The notes beneath the pieces were generated by a model. It did no database searches. It saw nothing but the letters and a program-made list of their open reading frames with translations, and had not been told where the DNA came from. A program made the translations under genes and the position numbers. A stretch of DNA of 64,000 bases from Prostheceraeus crozeri (Eukaryota > Platyhelminthes > Polycladida > Euryleptidae), in the NCBI GenBank assembly GCA_907163375.1, contig CAJQUW010011498.1, positions 232,069 through 296,068 of the forward strand, given 5' to 3'. Shown piece by piece: positions 44,342 through 56,228 of the stretch. Numbering within the stretch: position 1 is the first letter of the stretch; each line of letters opens with the position of its first letter.

Positions 44342-46129
44342 GAATAGTCAATGTTACTTCGATTATGACGCATTAGTATACGTAGAGTTGATATCACGAT
44401 AGATTCATGCTCCACTTAGTTTTCATTTGCTTACTAAACACTTCTTTTTCACTCTTCATCGACCTACCAATAGAAAAACCAGCTGGCTTTTCGGATTTGA
44501 ACGTCAAATTATCCACTTAACTTAACTTAACTTGCTAATTTGCGTTACTGTTTTTATTAGTTTTGATGTCCAATTGCTTATGATTGCTCATTTGAGAAAC
44601 ACATTGCATTCATTTCAGTTGCTGGGAACGTTCGTTAAATTAACGACAAAGGATGCCGTCCAAAAGCAAATTTTGCAAGAGTCAATTTTAGAATACAAAT
44701 AAGCAATTTCGTGGTATGCAGTTTTGTTGCTCAATATGGCTCCATTACTTTGCCGCTATTATATTTGCAACTCATAGATTGCTTTATCCGTGCTTCCAGT
44801 AAATTCGAAAATGTTCCTATACTATCTTCTTCATTGAAATGTTTCCTGTTCTAAACCTTCGTTATACATCGAACATCTTGAGATACAAAATTTGAATTGG
44901 TGTTGGCGTATCACACACCAGCTTTCCTCAAACTCTGACAGTTTCCCTGGCGTGTGGTTCAGTCTTCAATTAAGCATAATGTTTTATCATGCCTTGGATT
45001 TGTTAATATCCGTTATTCACACGTCAATGTCATAATTATTTAATTGAACACAGCAGAATTGCATCTTGAACTAACTACTTCCATAGGTGAATTCAAAACT
45101 GTGAAAGTAACTGACTTTCGAATATGAAGGTCAAAATCATAGAGCTAGGCTATCATTTATCATTGCTTTGTGCTGATAACTATGGCACAAAATAGTTATA
45201 CCATAGATAGATGTGATGCATGAAAATTTACACAGTTTCAAAACACTCGTATTCTGCATCACTCGCTAAAGCTCATGATCTATGCAGAATGCCGATGTTT
45301 TGAAACTATGAGAATAAATCTCCATATACCACATTTGTCGATGGTATGACTACTCTACTTATTACACATGAGCATGGAAGGTAATGATTTTGGACCTCTT
45401 ATCAAATTACAAAAGTAAAGAGGCTTTTATTGAGGCTCGGATGCACATTGAGCGAGACACCTTGGTTTCATGTGGCCAAGTTTTTGTCATTCTTTTGCGC
45501 TTTGTGTTAGATAAGGAAGTCCTAGATTTGACCATCCGACAAAGGAATAGAGCAGACATGTACGTTGAAAGCAACAGAACGTGATGGAGAACGTCTTGAC
45601 AACGGCGCCTAAATGATGGCATCTTCTAGCGGATGGGAAGTTACTGGCAGCTTATCAATGTACTTTGCAAATATTCAGTATTACAATCATTTCTCTTTAT
45701 ATATAAAAGCATTTCCATGAAATAGCTTACAATAAATTGGCTTGCGGTAAGAATCTACAACTGTTGCAATTTTCAGTAATTTACTTCTTCTACAGAACTA
45801 GCAATCGGTGCCGAGCAGCTGAAATTGTCATCAACAGACAGCGGCTGTCCATTCTAATCTCACTAGTTAAAGCGAAAAGTCGGATTTCTATGTAACGCAG
45901 AGCGAACACTACTACAAAGCTACAACGTCGGCAAGCAATGATCATAAAAAGGGAAAGAACTACAATGCACGTGACTTCATACAGTCAAAAATATGTAAAA
46001 TGTACTTACGAACGAGAGAATAAAAAGATATTTGGATAAGTACTGCGATAGCGGAATTTCAATTTATATAGTCTAGCAAGCAACAGCGTCCACTTCTGCA
46101 CAACAGCACGCCTCAAAGCATAGATTAAT
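44342..46129. other. No feature recognised
   Basis: AT-rich sequence with frames under 75 codons, none with a recognisable motif. Confidence 0.5.
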
Positions 46130-46375
46130 AACATTCTAGAATGGAAGGAAGGTTTCATGCAATCCACAATTGTGCCACATGAATCGCACCATTTACACTT
46201 CGATGCACTTGTCAACGGCTGTTTCATTGGGTCAGAATCAGTCACATGTGCAATTCTAGGCTTTTCATTGGTTATTCATGCCCCAACTTAGTTCTCCCGG
46301 ATGTGCCGAGACCTTGAGTCAATTTCCATTCTAATCAATTCAGATAAACAATCTATTTCTATGCCTAGGATAACA
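46130..46375 (-). repeat. Dispersed repeat with MTDSDPM frame, copy 2
   Basis: Reverse-complement partner of 34195-34445. The minus-strand frame from 46245 gives MTDSDPMKQPLTSASK, then CKWCDSCGT-IVDCMKPSFHS with four cysteines in a zinc-ribbon-like arrangement, and continues to 46006. The second copy reads CVGFTCRYCALHEG at the same place, so the fragment is coding-like but decayed in one of them. Confidence 0.6.
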
Positions 46376-47459
46376 GAATGAAAATCATGAAATTGAAATC
46401 ATGATAACAAAAAGACGGCACACTAGGACTGTCTGCGGTGCACCGGATCTCCGGCCGATGCATCGAAATGTGCGAATTTCGATCAAATTGATATTTTGCT
46501 CAAAAACTTCAAATACAACTAATTTTTCTATCTCTTTCTTATCTTGGTCACAGCAAGTTAGAGAGAGAAATATTATAAGCATTCAACGCAGTCAATTCAA
46601 CTGGGAGAACATTATTCAATTCCTTTTTGAAATTCAATTCAAGTTTTAATGAAAATGTAACATTTTGAAAATCAAGGCTAGATTATGAAATTTCTATTAC
46701 GATGCATTTTCTATTACGAAAAAATGTGAAACAAGCGACAAAAAGTCGGCAATTTAAGTTCATGATCAATTACTTTAGGTCACAAAGTCTCAATTTCCGC
46801 AAGCTCAGAATTTCGGAATTTCATAGTGAATACTGGGCACCCTGCCGTTGCTGCTCTTGCTAAGAAAAAGAGTTATGTCGTGATGAGGACCTTGTTGCGG
46901 TAATTTGTAAATAGCAGTTCTTTCTACAGCTTCTGATGTGTTGAGGCATTTGAAAGAAAAATAAACTCTTCCTTTGTTATATATAAGCCTATTTTTGAGG
47001 AATTAAAAACCCAACGCTTCGTACGCCACTTTCAACTTTTTACCATATTTTTGCTGCATATCTGTATAATTTCTGTCTGCATCTCCACGCAGTTTTAAAG
47101 AATCCCATTAGAACTATCATAGAGACGTATACGGGTTAGGTGTGATAAGTCATTTGCAAGTATGGGCAAATTAAAAGAGGTCTGCTTCAACTTCTCCAGA
47201 AATAGAAAGAAACAGAAATAATTTGTTTGTCAGACAATTGAAAATCACAACGTTTCATCAGTTTGTGCATAACTAAGAAATTTTTAAGTTTCAAGTTAAC
47301 ATTGCTTGGTAGGTAGGATAGAATTTCAATCTATGAAGCAGTTATGGATGTGTGCAGTAATGAAATTGGAACGAAAGTTGAAAAACTCAGTTTAGAGAGA
47401 GAGTTTGATTGAATTAGTCTTCCTGTTCGATTTGATCGCTGTGGGATGATGTCATGCAG
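46376..47459. other. No feature recognised
   Basis: AT-rich, short frames only; no repeat shared with the rest of the window was seen. Confidence 0.45.
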
Positions 47460-48760
47460 AGAGTCATCGCTATCTCATCCAATTCTTTTTTTTTAATAGA
47501 CGGACTGCAGATTCAATACGCCAGTCTCGTAGACATTCGAATTCACCACATGGACATTCACTCGTAGATTTGACGCGGCAAATTAACTTTAGCATAGTCC
47601 TACTCTTGCACAGTCCTAATGAGACCAAAGTAAACGGTTTTGAGGTCAGTGTCGGACAAGTTGGCCGCAATGCTCGCATTTTCCTTGAAGCAGACTTCAC
47701 AGAAGAATGCGCATCCCACTTTAAGCGGTCGTTGATTGTCAAACCAAAGATTCTGGCTTCCCTCACAACCATCATATCTGGAATTGCAACAGGTGCTACA
47801 CCAGATGACTTTGCTATAAACATAGCTTTGTTTTTTCGGATATTGAGTCTCAGTCTTTTAACTAATTAACAACAATGAGATTAAATACACGATAGATCAG
47901 ATTGCCAGGCAAAAGATGTGCGGTTGGTAGGATTCGACCCTACGACCAAGGTTAACTAGACCTGTGCTCTAACCAACTGAGCTACGAGCCACTTGCGCGA
48001 CTCTGTCAATTGGCATGATCAAACCAGATCAAACGGCAGACCACGAAACCATGTTATTACGCTCAGAAATGACATATGAATCGCCTGATATTTCAACTGG
48101 GATCGTAAAAGCAGTGTCGTCAATGTATTCATAATGAAAGATGATTGTTGAACTTTGTGGAGATCTGCTGCCACGAGACAAAAGGAACAGGTCCTAGAAC
48201 AGAACTTTGAGGCATTCCTGACGTTCCCGGGATTGACCCACTTACTACGTCCTTGATGCGAGTAGCTTGGTGGCGGTCCGTGAGATATTTTGCTGTTCAC
48301 GCTATGAAGTCGCAGGACAATTCAAATCTATGAGTCGTTGTATTACAACATGATGTCCAACTGAATCGAAGGCCTTCGAATAATCGTATAGAAGTAATTG
48401 TTTTCTCTTGCAATTCCTTTTTATCCAATGTTTTCCTCACAAATACAAGAAGTTGTATTATTGCACAAATTGTTGATGATCCAGGTTTCGAGTCGATCTG
48501 AGAATTCCCAAAAGGCTTAATAAGTAATGATCGCAGACTTGAATTCAAAACAAAGTGTTGAGGAATTTTGGATGGGACGGGAAGGAGAGACACTGGTCAT
48601 TGACAGAAGATCGTATGATATGACTAAACTTCCACGGCTTTAAGAAGTGACAATAAAGCACCGACAAATTGAAAATATGGGCAAGGGGACCAGCAAGAAC
48701 AGAGGCAGCATACTTGTAAATACGCGTAGGAACACAATTATAACTTTCCTAGCGCTCTAT
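47460..48760 (-). mobile_element. LINE reverse-transcriptase remnant
   Basis: Reading down the minus strand from about 48740, the order is that of a LINE reverse transcriptase. ASVLAGPLAHIFNLSV comes first, then KPGSSTICAIIQLLVF (the F-R-PGSST region). GMPQSSVLGPVPF (motif B) follows at about 48210, and YEYIDDTAF (the YxDD catalytic box, here YIDD) at about 48130. Then FGLTINDRLKWDAH and SASRKMRALR appear in the 117-codon frame 47823-47470. Several frame changes break it. The type is Jockey/CR1-like; I do not assign a clade. A tRNA-like unit at 47919-47991 is inserted between YIDD and the downstream region. Confidence 0.75.
47919..47991 (-). repeat. tRNA-Thr-like SINE or tRNA pseudogene
   Basis: From 47991 on the minus strand: TAGCTCAGTTGGTTAGAGCA (A box and D arm), anticodon stem-loop CAGGT-CTAGTTA-ACCTT with anticodon AGT (Thr), and a T arm GTAGG-GTCGAAT-CCTAC with a B box. 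The D arm and anticodon region resemble eukaryotic tRNA-Thr(AGT). The acceptor arms do not pair and the anticodon stem has a mismatch, so it is not a working tRNA. Its place inside the LINE suggests insertion as a SINE. Confidence 0.65.
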
Positions 48761-49989
48761 AAAAGTTACATCGAATTCTAGGAATATGAACGTTTATTTT
48801 GAAAAATACAGACCAAACTTTCAAGATTTTGAAGTATTATTTGACCATCAAACGACGATCTAGAGTGCGAAATAACTTCTATTACGGTCATGCTATAATA
48901 AGTGGTTCTGTGCAATTTCTCGCAATTTTCGGTGCACCGATGCGGGTAGGTGCGGCTAGAGCACATTATTAATATTTACATAGTCTGAAAGAAACAAAAC
49001 GCAGTTGGAATAATATTCACTTAGTGGCTGGAAGGAAATTTCAGCCTTTTCCAGTATATCCCACAAACAAGCTTGGATTCTTCCATTATCACGTTTCCAG
49101 AAGAAAATGATGGAAATTGCCAAATGATATCTCCCCAATTTCTGTTGTAGTAAAATTCTCCACCTTTACAAAGAATGAAATTTTAACGATCTAAGTGGGG
49201 AAATTGAGACAGCATAACTCCTGTAGACAATGAATTTTCAAACTCTACAAGACAGCACATTGTCCGCGAATTGATTTCCATTTTACTTCGTATTTACACC
49301 TTGAGTTACCCAAATGCAAATATGAAGACTGCTTTATACGCTCTTGATCAACTGGACTTTGAATGCCAACTTGATGTTTGAAGCACCAGCTGTCAATACA
49401 ATCGTGTAAATTATAGTTTGCTAATAGAAATATTTGAAGTTTACGTAGCTTTATGCCTGCAATCTTGATAATAAGATTCCATGTCCAACCAAGATATCGG
49501 TATTCAAATTTCAAACATTCCACGAAGTACATAGTCGAGCAAAAGAAATTGATCAACTAACATCATTTAGTCATTCAAATGTGCGTTGCAAAGTGAACTC
49601 GATTCTAGGCCATAGCCACTTTTATTATATTTTTTATTAGATTGCTACTGTGTCGAATAGTTCATAAATTCGAATAATTCACAATTTCATAGTAAATGGA
49701 CCGAATTTCCGTTGGCAAAAGAGAAATCGTTGTGAAACAATGGAAAGGAGGATCAACCCATCGGGAAAATAGCCTGAATGTTACACAGCACACGCACAGC
49801 TGTACACTGTATAACAAAAAATATGAACAGTATCTATTGGGACAACAACTTCAGTAGACTTCTGTGAACTATGAATGGACAACAAATAAATGATTTCGAT
49901 GTCTATGAAAACTCAGAACTTAAAAGTATTGATAATGAATATCAAAATATCAGAATATGGAAGGTTAATTACAATTTCAAGTTGACTTA
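48761..49989. other. No feature recognised
   Basis: AT-rich sequence with frames of up to 103 codons (minus strand 49556-49245) that show no known motif. Confidence 0.45.
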
Positions 49990-50506
49990 AGGTCTGTTTG
50001 TACTTCTGGCGTAACACACCGGTCAACGCTAACCGGCATACGCTGACGTTAGTCGGTTGACTTCGACAGAATAAAATTTGCAGTAAACTGTAACCGGCGT
50101 GATCAACTGATCAGTCACACTGTTTAGTCGACTGATGTTTCTGGTAGCGCATTGAAGTTAAATGTGATTCAATTTCGTTTTCAACCAGCCGAGTGATTGT
50201 AATGCAATTGCCTGCGGAATCTGTAACAAATATGAATGTTGATTTGTTTGAAGAATTGTCAATTGAAGACATTCGGAAGTACGAGCATCTGTTGGTGGTA
50301 AAAAGTAATCAATTCAAGGATACGGAGAGAGCCAACAACTCATGGAAGGAGATAAGCCGAATCCTATCAGCTATCGGAATGGAGAAAGACAAAGCAGCAT
50401 GCAATACAAAATGGAAACATCTGCAGGATCAGTACATGTGACTACGAGCAAAAAACCGAGAAACAAAAAGTGGTGAAGGAAGATCAAAGCCGATCGTTTG
50501 GAAGTC

Positions 50507-51957
50507 GGGTGGGGCAGAGCAACTTCCTTATTTGAAACATATATTATAATAAAAGTAATGAACAAATAGAAATGAATTTTGTAGTAGTATGATCAAGAAG
50601 AAGTAAATTTTACAACTTTCCTGTTTTAAAGATGATATCAGGCAGATGACGTCCGCTATTGTCAATTCATTGTGACAATCGTTTCCGGAAATTGGTGTCG
50701 ACTGTTTCCAGCATCTCAATAGGAATGTTACTCTTGAGATGGTTCAGGTTGTTTGGTCTGTCTTGGTACACGATGGACTTCAAACATCCTCACAAAAAAT
50801 AATCACAAGGCGCAAGATCAAGGGACCTGGCAGGCCACTGAAGATCGCCCCTCAAAGAAATCACGTGCTCAGGAAAGGCTTCATTCAAAAAAGCCATGCA
50901 CGCTCTTGATGTATGCGCAATTGCACCATCTTGCTGGAACCAAACATCGTCCAAGCCCATCTCGTTCAGTTTTGGCAAGAAAACTCCTTTAACATCTTCA
51001 CGTAACGCTGAGATGTCACCGAAACAGTTATCTCCTTTTCTTCGAAGAACCAGGGACCAATTATTCCAACTCGGGATACTGCACACCAAACAGTCACACG
51101 TTGAGAGTGCAGAGGTCGTTGATGAAGCTCTCTTGGGTTTTCAGCGCTCCAATATCGCATATTCTGCTTGTTTACAGCCCCAGAAAGATGAAAATGTGCC
51201 TCATCGCTGAAGAACACAAGCGTGTCATCAGGTAAGTCAAGAAGTGCCCTACACGCAGCCTCCCGAGCATCGAAATCCCCAGGAAACAGGTTCTGGACGA
51301 CCGCTAGCTTGTATGGATGGAATTTCAATTCCTCATGAAGGATCCGTCTTACAGAACGAGTTGATATCCCAAGAGCCGATGCATGCTTTCGGGCAGATCG
51401 TCGGGGAGACCTCAAGATGGAATCCCACACCGCTTCGATGTTCTGCGGAGACCTTGCAGTCCTTGGAAGACCAGGCTTCTTCTTCTTTACATTTCCAGTT
51501 TCTCTAAAGTTTTTCACCCACAAAACGATTGACCTTCGTTCTGGAACACGGGCACGAGGTGTAACATTAAAGTGCCGACGAAATGCACGGTGTGGCGATG
51601 ACTGACTCCCCACATGAAAAATATGCCTCAACCGCAAAAGCACGTTCGGCGTTCGTCCATTCCATGGCTATTGCAAAGGAAAAGAAATAATCTGAGACTA
51701 ACATTTATTGCTTGTCCCTTGAGGCGCCGATTAATGCGAATTTCACCGCACACACATGCCGTGATGGTGTCGGGTTGCACTTTGAGTAAGCGTTTTGACT
51801 GCAGCTGTCTTATGCTGTTAGGGTGTAGGGAGATCAAGTTTCATTGTTAACAAAAGTTTACAGTACGCTCTGTCGATTAAACCGCTTCTCAAAGTTATCG
51901 GAGCAAATCACACTTCAGGAAGACGAATTCAAATAAGGAAGTTGCTCTGCCCCACCC
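50507..51957 (-). mobile_element. mariner element, DD41D type, complete with 30-bp TIRs
   Basis: The terminal inverted repeats are 30 bp and perfect: GGGTGGGGCAGAGCAACTTC onwards at 50507-50536, and its complement at 51928-51957. The flanks are consistent with a TA target (left AAG-TC, with one change; right T-TA-CC) inside the MADF gene. The interior codes for one transposase on the minus strand (50610-51665). It is the best-preserved whole transposon in the window, but its gene is broken. Confidence 0.88.
50610..51665 (-). pseudogene. mariner (DD41D-like) transposase
   Basis: The start at 51665 gives MEWTNAERAFAVEAYFSCGE, then the DUF4817-type N-terminal helix-turn-helix (HRAFRRHFNVTPRARVPERR, TARSPQNIEAV) and RSARKHASALGISTRSVRR. 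Catalytic residues are the Asp in FFSDEAHF, the Asp in WFQQDGAIAHTS, and the third Asp in APCDYF. I count 41 residues between the second and third, as in DD41D (rosa-type) mariners. The tail FRKRLSQ and IDNSGRHLPDIIF is also present. Defects are a frameshift near 51595, a frameshift near 50995 and two nonsense changes (TGA for the Trp after CDYFL at 50790, and TGA for Cys after RLSQ). The full-length product would have been about 350 residues. Confidence 0.88.
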
Positions 51958-52086
51958 TTACCAATTTATCGAGAAAGCGTTAAACGCCTCTGAAACTCTG
52001 ATCACCACTATGTTCATGCTGCCGATGATGATCAGCACTACACCAACGTCATCACTACACTGTAAACGCACAAAGACTGCGCCTCC

Positions 52087-52608
52087 CACAGAATTAGACA
52101 GGTCGTCTCTTCTTCCGTTTGACTAGAAGGGAAACATTGGAACATGCAACGTTATTGAAATGGCACAATCTCCTGACTAAATACCATAGCAATCGAACAA
52201 TGAGCAGCCAGTTCAACATTAAACACGCCAAATTGTGCAAAGTTTCAGTGACTGTTATCAATCGGATCACACAGCAAAGAGACACAGACGATGTCAAGTT
52301 CTACAGAGAAGTTTGTGAACGTTTTTTCATGCGCCTGCTAACTTTTTTTAAAATGATCGGAGGGCCCACCATTATCGAGAAGACTTTTGCGCAATGATCC
52401 GAATTCTTCGAAACTGAAGGAGTCGTGGCGATCGGAGCATTTTGAAGGAATTCAGAGCAATCCGCAAGCCACGCACGACTATTTTTCCTATCTCTGTAAG
52501 GCATTAAAAATTTCTTTTTGCCCACTTATTAAGTTCCTGTATGTGCCATCTGTTTGAATCAGCTTGCACTTCTAGCAAAGTGATACGATTAAACAATCTA
52601 ATTCTGTG
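52087..52608 (+). mobile_element. Complete non-autonomous hAT element, 522 bp
   Basis: Ends are CACAGAATTAGA and TCTAATTCTGTG, 12 bp and perfectly inverted. Flanks are GCGCCTCC (52079-52086) and GCGCCTCT (52609-52616), an 8-bp duplication with one mismatch, diagnostic of hAT-type transposition. A 40-residue frame (MSSQFNIKHAKLCKVSVTVI) recurs in the other copies but is too short to be a transposase; it may be left over from an autonomous parent. Confidence 0.88.
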
Positions 52609-52797
52609 GCGCCTCTAGTTTGAACATTTGTACGCTAGCTTTCATTGATTAAAGAGAAGAGCAAGTCGACTGACATTATCAGTGGACTGAAGCTTCTTCC
52701 AGTCGGCCTGTTGCATTCTGTAGCAGCGTAATTGCATGTCAGCAGTACATACCGGCCATAAATTTATAATAATTGCATTTTAATATCTTGGAATGTC

Positions 52798-53073
52798 TTG
52801 ATCAAAAACATTTGCTCGGGAGTCCTTCCGTTAGACAGAAACAGAATTTATGATGCTCCTTTTATCTTTGTTTCCCCGTGCTATCAACAACAACAAAATT
52901 TCACCCGAGCAATTTTTTATCGAATGCGCTTGTCTTTGTCTAACATGGCAGTTACAGGATATCTTTTGAAGCATTATAGAGCGATAATTGAGCTGGATGA
53001 AACGGTCATGGAGGCAATGGTCTTACGCAGCAAATTTCCATTTATTAAGCAGGCCGAGGAGGTAGTCAGGTAG
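52798..53073 (+). CDS. Unassigned 91-codon frame
   Basis: MIKNICSGVLPLDRNRIYDA at the start, MAVTGYLLKHYRAIIELDET and KFPFIKQAEEVVR at the end. The C-terminal half has ordinary protein-like composition. It lies just downstream of the MADF relic and in the same direction, so it could be part of the same Harbinger-like element, but no catalytic motif is visible. It may also be chance. Confidence 0.25.
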   Translation: MIKNICSGVLPLDRNRIYDAPFIFVSPCYQQQQNFTRAIFYRMRLSLSNMAVTGYLLKHYRAIIELDETVMEAMVLRSKFPFIKQAEEVVR

Positions 53074-53287
53074 ACTATTGCGCATTTGCGATGAATGAAA
53101 GCAGCAAATGCATATATGGAATTTCAATGTGATTACTACTTACACGTTTAGATTTGATGAATTTACAGTACAACTACGAATGAATTACGAATGTGATCAT
53201 TCAATATACAAAGTGATGAACACAAATCAATAATGTATGTGATGCATAAAAAACGCCTAAATAGTTGATCAAATCAAATGCCTCTAC

Positions 53288-53970
53288 CCATAGAGTAGGT
53301 AAATTAGGTAGAGTGATAACTCCGCATGCACTAAATCCCAATGTGTATACACTTTCGATTTTATTAAATGAACTCAAGGGGATAGTTGGTAATTGTCACC
53401 AAATCTGAGATATGCCAATTTTTGCAGTTTTGAAGAAATTGCAACGGAATTGAGTGATCATGATTGTAATGCAGAAGGAATGATGGTATCTCCTTAAGCG
53501 TGATCATATCACAGGCAACCTGCCAATGGTAGAGCAAAATAACGTAATCAAAGACAATTATTTCAATTAACCTTGAAAGATGTAAATGGGTCCACATCAC
53601 TACTCAGATTCAAGAATTGAAACATGAATTTAGTGAATCATAAAATCATGGCGGTGAAAATTGAATTAAAAAATTGAAATTTCAGCCAAGAAAGCACGAA
53701 TAATATCGCGACTTTTTCATGAAGACTTCCATTATAATACAATTCATGAAATTCCCTTGATAATCAGCTGGATATCCGCTTAGTTAGGATGCTTATTAGC
53801 AAATACTCAATCCTTTTGATATCCAACTTGTTCCATACTACTTGTAGGCTATTGAAGAGTCATGTCGGTAGTATTGGCCTACAAATTGGCAAATTTGACT
53901 TTTTTTCAAAAGTGCTCAAATAATTTTTTGGACCTTGGGAACGTAATCTCCGCAAAAAACTGAATCTTTT
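53288..53970 (+). mobile_element. CCATAGAGTAGG-family repeat, right end replaced
   Basis: The left end CCATAGAGTAGGTAAATTAG, then GGTAGAGTGATAACTCCGCA and CACTTTCGATTTTATTAAAT. It is collinear with the full copy at 56229-56892 until CTGAATCTTTT, where it abuts a Tc1 transposase tail instead of its own right terminus. It is non-coding. Confidence 0.75.
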
Positions 53971-53979
53971 GGAGTGGAG

Positions 53980-54330
53980 GAGTGGAATCAGATTGATGAA
54001 CAGGTGATCAGAAATTTGATCGGCAGTATGCCTAATCGCATCCAAAAGGTAACAGAACTTAGAGGAGACAAATTTGGCTACTAGGGAACACACCCATCGG
54101 TCCTTTTAAGGACTAGGCCCTTACTGGGCCAACAAGTAACAAAGAAAAATATTTAATATGATATAGGAAACAAATTCATTCAATTATAGTTAGAAAGTTA
54201 CTGTTTACTGTAAAATGTTGCTGTTTTAACTAATTTTTCATTATGTATTAAACGGACTGTAAAAAATGGTTGACCTTTGACGTTGTGGCATGATCTGCGG
54301 CATTATCTGAATTTGGTTTGGTTTGATCTG
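53980..54330 (+). mobile_element. Tc1 transposon 3' tail
   Basis: EWNQIDEQVIRNLIGSMPNR, then IQKVTELRGDKFGY and TAG at 54082-54084. This is the last 34 residues of a Tc1 transposase (W-x-x-I...LI-x-SMP-x-R...G-x-x-x-Y). Downstream CCTTTTAAGGACTAGG is a palindromic 3' region like the one after the Tc1 copy at 57570, and GGTTGACC at about 54270 resembles the terminal zone. Everything upstream of EWNQ is missing, at the junction with the CCATAGAGTAGG repeat. Confidence 0.75.
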
Positions 54331-56228
54331 TTGACTGAGTGATGAAAAACGATCATTTCCATCTTTCTGTGCTGAACAAACAAATGAATTGGATGAATAG
54401 CAAAATAAATGACCGAACACCGAAGCCATCTAGAAATAATCCCCTTTCTAAGATATTTTAACTCAAAGACAGAACCAACAATTTTCTTCAGCAATCACAA
54501 ACCGAATGTGATTGTGAAGCTTTGGCTTGTGGATTGAATCAGCGAGAGATAAAGAAAGAAATTGATAACATCAACAGCATCTACAAGCAAAAGATAAGGA
54601 CGTATCGGTATACTACATATTTGACAATTACTAGTAGTATCTGAGAAGTCGTGCATAATATCTATAAAAACTATCGAAATTCGACAATTACTTCATTTAA
54701 TTGTGTAAGTTGACGGAGCGACTTATACTGTACATGGAGGGACCTATACGTTTGACAATGTTTACTTTGTTCAAACAAGTTATACTCGACAACTTCTACA
54801 ATGCAGAAAGAAACCACGTATTCAATCTTTAAAGAAATTACTTCACTCAAGAGTTGTTCATGTAAAAAACAAAACTACCCATTAATTTTTAATTAATTTA
54901 ATTAATTAATTTAATTTAATTTACCCATCCTATGCCTATGAATCTGCTCGTCTGCCGAGTTCTAGTGAGTTCCTCTTCTTGTCGGACAGGATCAAAGAAA
55001 AAAACATGTTGATACATTGGGGCGCAGATTGAAGTTTTTTGCCAAATAACATTGTCTACTTTTTCTCTGATTATGCGGAAAGTACTAAGTTCAGAGCCAT
55101 AATTTGTGACATGGAATATCTTCAGGTCATTTCTTAGCATGTTCATGTACTTTTGTTTGTGAAGTTAAACACATTCAGATTTTCTGTCACGCCAGAAGAA
55201 GTAGAAGCCATCTTGCGGTTGGTGATGTTCGTCCACGTGAAATGTGGCATTTTGGTGATAGTTTGATTAACACTCAATAATGATTTCATCAGCCGGTGAA
55301 AAAGCAAATCTTCATCCACACATGCAAATGAATTGAAAAGAACACCTTCATCAAAGGATTTGATAAAAGCATGACATTTTGAGAGACAATTTGCCTACTT
55401 CGTGAAATTAGAAATGAACAATGACTTTACAAATTAATTGTTTTCATTTGAGGATATTGAAGCCAGGTGAGGTTGTAGGCGATGACAAGAAGAAATACAA
55501 GTCATCTTTGTCTACTCTGCATGTTTGATGCTCATAATCGTTTTCAAAATTTCAGTATTGAGAGGATCAGTTTATAATTACATAGAGTTTACTATGAGTC
55601 AAGCATTCCACTCACACGTTTTATCTGCTACCAAATCCTATTATCTACGAAATGTCGTAGAATCGAATGAATCGAATAAGCTATAATTTAAAGAACAATG
55701 GAACATCTGTCAATGAGTCTTTCTCATTCGAGGATCTATTTAGCACTAAACTGTCTACGGTGCAAACTAACTGCCTCCCTTTTCATGCATAAGTTGCGAT
55801 GTAGGTTTCAATCGATCTGTATTACAGACCATGTACTTTATAAAGACGGAACAACTGCTTTTTGGGCTTGTTATTCTTCTGTAGGTTTCACGAATATAAC
55901 ATAACAACATACACAGCATAATGAAAAAATAGAAAACCAAATGGGAAATGATAATACAAACATAAATATTATACAGGATGAGCGGCAAGCTCCTCCCTAA
56001 TTTGAAAAGCTTGTAGTTCATAAGAAAATCGACTTTTAAGACTAAATATTCGCCTTATTGATTGGGAACATCCCTTGAGTTTCTTCTCAAAACAAGCATT
56101 TTGATGTACTTTGATCGATTTTATCGCTTTCTGTGGTCAAAGATTTCTTCGCAAAAAAGCGAATTAAATAGAAAATGAAAAATCCGAAGGTGCTAGAAAC
56201 TCGCTCATAGTCTATGTAGAAGTGAGTG
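54331..56228. other. No gene recognised
   Basis: AT-rich. A low-complexity tract of TTAA/TTTAA words at about 54888-54921 is the only structure noted. Short frames, none assignable. Confidence 0.45.

Larger units (their letters stand above)
49990..52620 (+). mobile_element. Probable Harbinger-like element relic carrying a MADF gene, twice interrupted
   Basis: GGTCTGTTTGTACTTCTGGC just after TTAA at 49988-49991 looks like a PIF/Harbinger terminus, and such elements commonly carry a MADF/Myb-like second gene, which follows at 50193. The block is split by a complete mariner (50507-51957) and then by a hAT element (52087-52608). The opposite terminus was not found, so assignment to Harbinger rests on the MADF gene and one end only. 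Confidence 0.4.
50193..52620 (+). pseudogene. MADF-domain protein, interrupted by two transposons
   Basis: The first segment (50193-50506) gives FEELSIEDIRKYEHLLVVKS, then NNSWKEISRILSAIG and NTKWKHLQDQYM: three helices of a MADF (Myb/SANT-like) DNA-binding domain, with the usual Trp spacing and W-K-x-L-x-D-x-Y. A TGA follows where CGA (Arg) is likely, then LRAKNRETKSGEGR and VWK. The frame resumes after the mariner at 51959 as YQFIEKALNASETL and stays open to 52086. After the hAT insertion it ends within a few codons at TGA (about 52618). Rejoining at the mariner's TA and the hAT's 8-bp duplication keeps the frame. The gene was therefore intact, or nearly so, when it was hit. Confidence 0.7.
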
